From Catellatospora sp. IY07-71 (GTDB lineage: Bacteria; Actinomycetota; Actinomycetes; Mycobacteriales; Micromonosporaceae), in assembly GCF_018326265.1 (NCBI RefSeq), contig NZ_AP023360.1:5303501-5367500 (forward strand): a stretch of DNA of 64,000 nucleotides, given 5' to 3'. Shown one piece after another: positions 57,812 through 64,000 of the stretch (positions within the stretch are counted from its first letter, which is position 1; each line of letters begins with the position of its first letter). A program made the translations under genes and the position numbers. The notes under the pieces were generated by a model. That model saw nothing but the letters and a program-made list of their open reading frames with translations. It searched no databases and was not told where the DNA came from.

Positions 57812-58245
57812 GGGGTGGGTCCTTTGCGGTCGCGGTCGGCGAAGGGCAGGGGGCAGCAGTCGGTGGTGGCGCAGGTGGCCAGGTCGTCGCAGCCGGCGGC
57901 CAGGGCCGCGCGCAGGCCGGCGGCTATGGTCTGCAGGTCGGCGATCTTCGTCTCGATCTCGGCCAGCTTGTCGGCGGCGCGTTTCTGCAGGCCGGCGTCG
58001 CGGCGGCGGCCGTGGCGGTGGGTGCCGAGGTCGACGAGTTCGGCGACCTCGTCGAGGGTGAACCCGAGCCGCTGCGCGGTCTTGATCACCCGCAGGACGG
58101 TCAGCGCCTCGGCGGGGTAGAGGCGGTGGCCGCCGGGGCTGCGCACCGGTTCGGCCAGCAGGCCTCGGCGTTCGTAGTAGCGCAGCGTCTGCTGGTTGAC
58201 CCCGGCCGCCTCGGCCAGCTCGCCGCTGCGCAGCGGACCGTTCAC
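57808..58245 (-). CDS. MerR-family metal-responsive regulator
   Basis: 145 residues, GTG at 58245. HTH SGELAEAAGVNQQTLRYYER, dimerisation helix, and C-terminal Cys119, Cys125, Cys130 and Cys131 (CDDLATCATTDCCP). The cluster resembles actinobacterial MerR homologues near MerF-like genes. Controls the operon through the site at 58600-58630. Confidence 0.85.
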   Translation of the reverse strand: MNGPLRSGELAEAAGVNQQTLRYYERRGLLAEPVRSPGGHRLYPAEALTVLRVIKTAQRLGFTLDEVAELVDLGTHRHGRRRDAGLQKRAADKLAEIETKIADLQTIAAGLRAALAAGCDDLATCATTDCCPLPFADRDRKGPTP

Positions 58246-58592
58246 CTGGCGCCGCCGACGACGGTCGCGCGCTCGGCGATGGCGTCGAGCACGTCGACGT
58301 GCACGGCAGGCACCTCGATGTCCAGCCGCAGCCGTCCGGGTCCGTCGACGATGACGGTGAACGTGAAGAACGAGCAGCACTCGCTCTCCCGGGCGGCCAG
58401 GCCGATCACCTCGGCGGCTACGTCGGGGCCGCCGGACAGCAGCAGGCGCAGGTGCCGGTCGGTCACCCGATCGCCAGGCCCGGTGGCACGCGCGAACAAC
58501 GCGTCGAACTCGGCAAGCCGGAACGGCCGCTCGGCGGTGGGCAGGGTGCAGGCCTGCGGCACCCAGGCCGGTGGTGAGGTTTGGTCAGCCAT
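58242..58592 (-). CDS. Small protein with ECC motif, first gene of the MerR operon
   Basis: 116 residues from the ATG at 58592. LAARESECCSFFTFTVIVDG is the recognisable motif; Cys near residue 15 adds a third thiol. Homologues beside MerR regulators are common in actinobacteria but uncharacterised. Its 4-nt overlap with merR makes it part of the same mRNA; metal binding is inferred. Confidence 0.72.
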   Translation of the reverse strand: MADQTSPPAWVPQACTLPTAERPFRLAEFDALFARATGPGDRVTDRHLRLLLSGGPDVAAEVIGLAARESECCSFFTFTVIVDGPGRLRLDIEVPAVHVDVLDAIAERATVVGGAR

Positions 58593-58599
58593 GACCCCA

Positions 58600-58630
58600 C
58601 GGTAAGCCTGTACCTTGGTACAGGATGCAA
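58600..58630 (-). promoter_or_regulatory. MerR-type promoter with 19-bp spacer
   Basis: On the minus strand: -35 TTGCAT (58625-58630), a 19-bp spacer and -10 TTACCG (58600-58605). The spacer carries a perfect 18-bp palindrome CCTGTACC-AA-GGTACAGG (58607-58624). An overlong spacer with an ACC/GGT dyad is the hallmark of promoters activated by MerR proteins through DNA untwisting. It drives the operon starting at 58592. Confidence 0.8.
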
Positions 58631-58743
58631 GCCGGCGGAATGGGCCGAGTCGGAAGCCGAACGCGAAGTGCCTCAGCGGCACTGACGTCGATAGTCAAGA
58701 TCGGCATGGAGCTTCGCGGCACGTTCCGCCCCGTAACAACGGG

Positions 58744-61700
58744 CTACGGGGTGCCCGGCGGGCGGTCGACCAGGCGGACGATGCGCATCGCCGCGTATGG
58801 CCAGCGCTGCACCAGGTCGGCCACGCTGCCGGCCGCGGGCAGTGCCGGGCTCGGCGCCGCGGCGGCCTGATCGGCCGACGAGAACGTCACCGCGAGGAAC
58901 ACCGCGAAGTCGTTGAGCGGCTCGGTCGACAGGTTCACGTCGATCGACACCGCCCGCGGCATCCGGGCGCTCAGCTCCACCGTGAGCGGATGCGTCACCG
59001 TCCCGCTGGCGGGCACCGTCCGCCACCCGGCCGGTGCGGCGGGCGTGCCGCCGCCGATCACCGCGGCGATGTAGCCGGGCACCCCGGACGCGTCGGCGGC
59101 CAGCAGCGCCGCCGCGGTCGGCGCGGTCCGCATCAGCAGCACCACCTTGGCGTCCCCGGCCGGCAGCGGCCGGGCGTCGCGGTGGTGCACCAGCACGTCG
59201 ACCACGCTGGGCTCCCGGAACACGCGCCAGATCCGGTCGATGGACCGGGTGGGGTGCACGTGGTCCATCAGGTCCAGTTCAGTGGCGGCGGCGCTCATCG
59301 CGCCGGGGGAGTGCCACGGTGCCCGGTACACCGCGAGCGGATCGCCCGAGGCGCTGCTCAGGGCACCGGCGGTGGTCAGCCGGGTGCCGCCCACGACCAG
59401 GTTCCACAGGGCCCGGTTGATGCGCTTGCCGGTGCCCAGGGAGTTGCGGACCCGGTGCAGCTCGATGAGGTCGGCCAGCGCGTCGGTCCAGATGCCGTCG
59501 GCGGTGACGGACGGGAAGTGCCACCGGAACGCGGTCTGGAACGTCCACAGTTCGTAGACGGGGATGGCGTGCCGGGCGCCCCAGTTGCTGGTGGCAGTGA
59601 TGGCCCCGGTGCCGAACTGCCACCGGGGCGCGGTGGCGGGCACCTGTGGCCGTACCACGATGTCGGGGCTCTCCACGACCGTGAGCGGGGCAAGCACCGG
59701 GCTGACCCGCGGGTTGGCCATCGGCACCGGGAACCGGCGGCGGTTGTCGAAGGAGTGCACGCGCAGGTAGGTGCGGGGTGGTTCCTGCGGGGCGGCCAGG
59801 TCGACCTCCCACACGCCGCGCGACTGGAGCCCGGCGCGCAGCAGCCGCGGGCTGTCGGGGGCGCTGCCGGTCCAGATGCTGAGGTCCTGTACGACCGCCT
59901 GCGGCAGGTCGTTGACCATCGGGAACCAGTTGACGGTGGCGCCGCTGCGTTGGCCGTGCCAGACGCCGGTGATGGTGCCCACGTACACGTGGTTGGCGTC
60001 GGTGGGGTCGACGACGACGGCCTGCGCCGGGTCGAGGGGCCCGATCGCGGCACCGGCCGGGGCGGGCAGCTGGCGGCGCAGCTGGGTGGGCACGAAGGCG
60101 CGGGTGGCGTTGTCGAACCGGTAGCAGGTGTCGCCCGGCGTGGTCGCCGTGTCGCCGGTGCAGGTCAGGTAGAAGTCGGAGGTCTCCGGAATGGGCGCGA
60201 GGTCGGTGAGGGTGGTGACCGACAGGTCCAGGCGCGGCTGCGGCGGCCCCGGCGGTGGGGGCGGCAGCGGCGCGGGGGTCAGCAGCACGTCGGTGCTCCA
60301 CTGCCCGGAGCTGTGCTGGGTCCAGCGCACCACGCCCTTGTCGAACAGGGCCAGCAGTTCGGTGGCCGACACCCACTTGACGGTGAGCACGGGTCCGAAC
60401 GGTCCGATCCCGCCGGTGACCGGGCCGAGGGTGCCGCCGCCGGGCACGCCGAACGCGGTCATGGTGTCGGCGCCGCCGGGGCGTGGATCGGCGACGGGAG
60501 CCGGGGAGGCGGGCTGGAACGGCAGCACCCGCCAGGTGTTGTTCGGCAGCGCCGACAGGTTGTCGGTCAGCCACACGCGGTTGGTGCCCAGCGCGATCCG
60601 CCCGGTGCTCGTGCCCTGCCGCCGGATCGCCGACGGGCCGGAGTAGAACGCCGAGGCCCTGTCCTCGCGGTCGTTGCTGGCGATCTGCGTGCGCTCGGTC
60701 CGGGCCAGCGGGTCGACGAAGCCGGTGAGCGGTCGGCACTCCCACGACCCGTTGACGTACTGGGCCAGCACGTACTGCGACTGGACCGGGTGGAACAGCA
60801 CGCCGCCGCCGTCGCCGCCGAACGTGTCCTCCCACACCACCTCGCCCACGCGCATCAGCCGCCCGTTGTCCTGCACCCCGGCCATGCCGAAGTGGCTGCT
60901 GGTCGGATGCCCGGTCACGAAGTTGACCTCGAACGCGGCCAGCCCGGTCACCCGCGGCCCGAAGCTGTTGGCCCGCCCGGCCTGCGGCGACACGAACACC
61001 CCGCCGTCGCAGCCGACCCACACCTGCCGTACGCCGTTGACGGTGGCCAGCCGGATGCAGTGCACGTCGGCGTGGACGTTGTCGCCGATCAGCCCCGCGG
61101 GCCGCCCGCCACCGGCGGGCGGGGAGACGCCGGGGGCGTGCACCAGCGACGTGCCGGACACGTCCACGCACCACAGCGACGAGACCAGCGTGTCCGGCGA
61201 CGTTGTCACCGGGATCTGGGCGTAGGCGCCGCCCAGGTAGATCCGGTCGACGTCGGGGTTGCCGGTGGCGGTCACCACGTCGACGGCGATGGCCTGGTCG
61301 TAGTCGCGCTGGCTGCGGTGGTCGTGGGTCCGCCAGACCTCCGGGGTGCCGCTCAGTACGGCGGCGGCCGGGGAGGCCGCCCGCATGTCCGGGATGCGCC
61401 ACACGGTGTTCTCGTTGGGGGCGGTGGCGCTGCGTACGATGTCGCCGAGGACGTACACGCGGCCGTCGGCGGCGTGGGCCAGGCTCATCCGGCCCGCGAT
61501 GCCCGGCGGGGTCGCCGACGGCGCCAGCCCGCCCACCCAGCGGAACGAGACACCCAGGTCGTCGCTGTAGGCCACGCCGCTGCCCAGCGGCGCCTCGGTC
61601 GTCGGGGTCTCCACCCCGGTGGCGACCGCGACCACGATCCGGCCGTTGCCGGACGGATCGGAGGTGCTCAGCCACAGCACGTCGGTGACCATCGGGCGGG

Positions 61701-62478
61701 TGTTGGCGTAGGACGGGGCGCTGAACGGCACCAGCGCCCAGGTGAACCCGGCGCTGCCGCCCGAGGTGCTCCGGGTGCCCAGGAACAGCCCGCCGGTGGT
61801 CGCGGCCAGCACCCGGTCCTGCGCGGTGCCCGAGGTGGTGCCGGGCGTGGCGGCGGGATGCCGGGCCATCCGCCACGCGCTGACGCCCTCCATCACCGGC
61901 AGCCCGGTCCCGGGCTCCCACGGGTCGGCGGCGGTGCTGGCCGCCGGGCCGCGCGCGGCCAGCACGCCCAGCCCGGCCAGGGCGGGCCGGGCGGGGCGGG
62001 TGAACCCCGACTCGCCCGTGCCCACCATCACGAAGTCGTCGGCCGCGGTCGCGCCGAAGGCCACCAGCAGGCTGCCGCAGGACTTGGCCGAGTTGGGGCC
62101 GCCGGTCACCGCCGAGCGGGCCGCGGCGTCGCCGACGGGCCGCCAGAGCTGGCCCGCGTCGTCGCTGTACCAGAGCCCGCCCTTGCCGGTGCCCGCGTAG
62201 ACGCGGGTGCCGTCGGGGCTGACCGCGATGTCGCGGACCCGGCCGGTGGTGCGCACGTAGCTGGCGGTGCCGCTGGAGCGTGCCACAGACGGCCCGATCG
62301 GCACCCACCGGCGCACGTGCCGGCTGACCGGCAGCGGCAGGCCGGCCAGCAGCCGGCCGATGGCCGCGGCCAGCGCCCCGGCGTCGAAGTCGCCCAGCCG
62401 CGCGCTGCTGTACTGAGCGCGGCGGGCCGCCAGCCCCCGGCGCCGCGCCCGGCGGTCCTCCCGGCTCTGCTCGCTCAC
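58744..62478 (-). CDS. 1244-residue multi-bladed beta-propeller-like protein
   Basis: GTG at 62478 overlaps the upstream stop; longer read-through is antisense-like noise. Many BNR/sortilin-like blades: RDIAVSPDGTRVYAGTGKGG then LWYSDDAGQLWRPVGD, VYVGTITGVWHGQRSGATVN, LRAGLQSRGVWEVDL. A CVDVSG/CRPLTGF region and a C-terminal beta-sandwich follow. No signal peptide or anchor. Resembles large propeller proteins of unknown role; sialidase catalytic residues are not evident. Translation is coupled to the upstream gene, so the two probably assemble together. Confidence 0.75.
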   Translation of the reverse strand: MSEQSREDRRARRRGLAARRAQYSSARLGDFDAGALAAAIGRLLAGLPLPVSRHVRRWVPIGPSVARSSGTASYVRTTGRVRDIAVSPDGTRVYAGTGKGGLWYSDDAGQLWRPVGDAAARSAVTGGPNSAKSCGSLLVAFGATAADDFVMVGTGESGFTRPARPALAGLGVLAARGPAASTAADPWEPGTGLPVMEGVSAWRMARHPAATPGTTSGTAQDRVLAATTGGLFLGTRSTSGGSAGFTWALVPFSAPSYANTRPMVTDVLWLSTSDPSGNGRIVVAVATGVETPTTEAPLGSGVAYSDDLGVSFRWVGGLAPSATPPGIAGRMSLAHAADGRVYVLGDIVRSATAPNENTVWRIPDMRAASPAAAVLSGTPEVWRTHDHRSQRDYDQAIAVDVVTATGNPDVDRIYLGGAYAQIPVTTSPDTLVSSLWCVDVSGTSLVHAPGVSPPAGGGRPAGLIGDNVHADVHCIRLATVNGVRQVWVGCDGGVFVSPQAGRANSFGPRVTGLAAFEVNFVTGHPTSSHFGMAGVQDNGRLMRVGEVVWEDTFGGDGGGVLFHPVQSQYVLAQYVNGSWECRPLTGFVDPLARTERTQIASNDREDRASAFYSGPSAIRRQGTSTGRIALGTNRVWLTDNLSALPNNTWRVLPFQPASPAPVADPRPGGADTMTAFGVPGGGTLGPVTGGIGPFGPVLTVKWVSATELLALFDKGVVRWTQHSSGQWSTDVLLTPAPLPPPPPGPPQPRLDLSVTTLTDLAPIPETSDFYLTCTGDTATTPGDTCYRFDNATRAFVPTQLRRQLPAPAGAAIGPLDPAQAVVVDPTDANHVYVGTITGVWHGQRSGATVNWFPMVNDLPQAVVQDLSIWTGSAPDSPRLLRAGLQSRGVWEVDLAAPQEPPRTYLRVHSFDNRRRFPVPMANPRVSPVLAPLTVVESPDIVVRPQVPATAPRWQFGTGAITATSNWGARHAIPVYELWTFQTAFRWHFPSVTADGIWTDALADLIELHRVRNSLGTGKRINRALWNLVVGGTRLTTAGALSSASGDPLAVYRAPWHSPGAMSAAATELDLMDHVHPTRSIDRIWRVFREPSVVDVLVHHRDARPLPAGDAKVVLLMRTAPTAAALLAADASGVPGYIAAVIGGGTPAAPAGWRTVPASGTVTHPLTVELSARMPRAVSIDVNLSTEPLNDFAVFLAVTFSSADQAAAAPSPALPAAGSVADLVQRWPYAAMRIVRLVDRPPGTP

Positions 62479-64000
62479 GCGGGGTCCTCCTCCTCGGGCG
62501 TCACCCGGATCCAGCCCTCCTGCGCCTCGTGCGGCGACCGGGGCAGGTACGCGGTCTGCGTCGCCGCGACGATCGGGTCGTCGCGCCAGGTCAGCGGGCC
62601 GGTGCGCCGGGTGAACGTCTGCTTGTCGCCCAGCAGGTTCACCAGCGGCAGCCGGATCTCGGCCGGGTCGACCAGCACCGGCCCGACCCGCACCGACGGC
62701 ACCAGCCGCCGCAGGCCCGGCGTCACCCAGTGGTCGGACAGGGACAGGTGCTTGCGGGGCAGCACCCCGGAGGTCAGGTGCACTCGGCCCAGCGGCAGCA
62801 TCAGCAGCGTCAGCCGCACCGTCTGCCCCGGACGAATCGTGATCTGCCCGTCGGGCACCAGGTACGGGTGCGCCAGCGGATCGAGGCCGGGCGTGGTGAC
62901 CGCCCCGAGCAGCCCCAGGTGGCCGCGCAGCCGTCCGCTCTCGCGCGCCTGCGCGGCCACGACCCGGTCGACCAGGTGCAGCCGCGAGTAGTCGTCGTCG
63001 ACGTAGAACCCCAGCAGCGCGTCGTCGGTGCGGGTCAGCTCGCCCAGGCTCACCTCGAACCGCTGCTCGGCCAGGGCCGCGAACGCCGCCCGCCGGGCGT
63101 CCGCACCGCCGGGCTCGGTCACCTCGATCTCGGCCGTGTCGTCGGGGGCGTCCAGCCGCAGCACCGCCCGCACCACCGCGATGGGCCGTCCCACCAGCCC
63201 CGCGACCGTCGGCGAGCCGACCGCGGCATACGTGTCGACCGTCCACAGCGTGGTGTCCACGGCGCGCAGCAGCGCGGTCAGCGCGCTGCCGGCCGGGGCG
63301 GGCACCAGGGCGCGGGCCTGCGCGTCGGCCACGACCAGCCCCGCGGCGATCTGTCCGGTGATCCGTGCCGACGCGGGCAGGTCGGCCAGCGGCTCCGCGT
63401 CGGGCGGCAGCGGCCGGCCCGGGGCGGGCTCCCAGGTGACCGCGCCGGTCACCGGGTCGTGGCCCAGCTGCCCGAGCGCCTGCCCGCCGACGGTGAACGC
63501 CTCCAGCTCCTCGTCGATGTGGTCGGGCAGCAGGAACCCGGCGACCGGGTTCACGCCACCGGACGGGTCGAGCTGGTCGACGTACGCCTCGTGCAGGTCG
63601 CCGGGGGCGGTGGCGGCGGGCTGGGCCGGGTCGACCAGCCGGAACAGCCAGCGGGCGCTGTGCTGCAGCCGGGGCCGCAGCCGCATCCCGCCGGGCAGGT
63701 CCACGGCCAGGTCCAGGGTGGTCGCGGTGGCGGCGACCGCCTCGGCCGGGATCGCCAGCGTCCGCCCGAACGCGTCCACCAGCCGCAGCTTGTCCAGCTG
63801 CACCGTGCCCCCGAACAGCGGCACCGGCAGCGCCGAGGCCTGCGGCTTGCCGGTCGTGCCCCGGCGCACCACCCCGACGTAGTCGATGCCCAGCAGCCGC
63901 TCGCGGATGCCGTCCAGCGACGCCGACACCAGGTCCATGGGGGCGAGCAGGTCGCCCAGCCGCTGCAGGGCCAGCTCGTCGGCGGTGGACAGGGCCGACG
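62475..64000 (-). CDS. Large hypothetical protein, partial (5' end outside window)
   Basis: 508 C-terminal residues are visible; the frame stays open to the right edge (STADELALQRLGDLLAP), so the gene starts beyond it. Motifs include LPDHIDEELEAFTVGGQALG, DPVTGAVTWEPAPGRPLP, YVDDDYSRLHLVDRVVA and HLTSGVLPRKHLSLSDHWV. Mostly beta-rich and soluble. I recognise no family. It overlaps the propeller gene by 4 nt; size and partner suggest a structural or surface assembly. Confidence 0.7.
   Translation of the reverse strand, partial: SALSTADELALQRLGDLLAPMDLVSASLDGIRERLLGIDYVGVVRRGTTGKPQASALPVPLFGGTVQLDKLRLVDAFGRTLAIPAEAVAATATTLDLAVDLPGGMRLRPRLQHSARWLFRLVDPAQPAATAPGDLHEAYVDQLDPSGGVNPVAGFLLPDHIDEELEAFTVGGQALGQLGHDPVTGAVTWEPAPGRPLPPDAEPLADLPASARITGQIAAGLVVADAQARALVPAPAGSALTALLRAVDTTLWTVDTYAAVGSPTVAGLVGRPIAVVRAVLRLDAPDDTAEIEVTEPGGADARRAAFAALAEQRFEVSLGELTRTDDALLGFYVDDDYSRLHLVDRVVAAQARESGRLRGHLGLLGAVTTPGLDPLAHPYLVPDGQITIRPGQTVRLTLLMLPLGRVHLTSGVLPRKHLSLSDHWVTPGLRRLVPSVRVGPVLVDPAEIRLPLVNLLGDKQTFTRRTGPLTWRDDPIVAATQTAYLPRSPHEAQEGWIRVTPEEEDPA

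Noticed and set aside
58615-62991. A plus-strand open frame of more than 1400 codons
   Set aside because: It is antisense to the propeller gene. Its composition is Gly/His/Arg-rich with no domain, and such long shadow frames are expected at this GC content.
62478-63246. N-terminal extension of the propeller protein to 63246
   Set aside because: This part overlaps the preceding gene in another frame and is compositional noise; GTG at 62478 with a 4-nt overlap fits the operon style.

Overview
The window is about 71% GC with very strong G/C third-position bias, frequent GTG starts and many ATGA/GTGA gene overlaps. It carries SARP, Tat-secreted glycosidase, Acg-type nitroreductase and DUF202 genes. 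Together these point to a filamentous actinomycete, most likely of the Micromonosporaceae; this is inference from gene content, not from a marker gene. No intact RNA gene was found. 

Layout. 0-10 kb: secreted carbohydrate-active enzymes (a GH95 fucosidase with a frameshifted Tat signal, and a CE1 esterase with a ricin-type lectin domain), a SARP-CGNR regulator, secreted proteins of unknown function, TfoX-like and cupin proteins, and several gene stubs. 10.1-10.7 kb: an overlapping pair of small DUF202 membrane proteins. 10.87-22.56 kb: one long co-directional operon that looks like a complete amino-sugar/muropeptide salvage system. It holds a peptide-type ABC importer with a fused double ATPase, an unassigned TIM-barrel-like protein, an RpiR regulator, MurQ etherase, a BadF-type amino-sugar kinase and a secreted GH20 hexosaminidase. 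22.8-30.4 kb: a LuxR/TrmB-like regulator and two large secreted subtilases separated by a strong hairpin. 

30.5-37.0 kb is a decayed mobile element. It contains an integrase 3' stub cut by an IS3 orfA stub, a broken primase-polymerase, a DUF3631-like N-terminus abutting a beheaded ABC-2 permease, a frameshifted KAS III-like gene, and an orphan 3' half of tRNA-Pro(GGG) followed by its terminator (an attachment-site scar). 38.1-41.9 kb is a sulfide/persulfide detoxification locus: a CstR-type repressor, an MBL-rhodanese protein, a rhodanese, TauE and a DUF305 protein, with three near-identical palindromic operators. 

41.9-51.5 kb resembles the mycobacterial DosR dormancy regulon rebuilt on one island: three Acg-type flavoproteins, two CBS-pair proteins, a tandem universal stress protein with a truncated HAD domain fused in front, and a CtpF-like P-type ATPase. 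These are interspersed with stubs of more such genes (Acg, CBS, USP and a DevR-like receiver) and stubs of lgt, peptidase E and DUF202. 51.6-57.0 kb is an arsenic-resistance region with divergent operons. 57.2-58.6 kb is a MerR-controlled metal operon with a textbook 19-bp-spacer promoter. 58.7-64 kb holds two overlapping large genes on the minus strand, a 1244-residue beta-propeller-like protein and a partial partner, both of unknown function. 

Two recurring themes deserve attention: single-base losses in G runs that break otherwise intact genes (near 1010 and 35375), and an unusual density of short gene stubs at junctions, which suggests repeated rearrangement of stress and dormancy loci.
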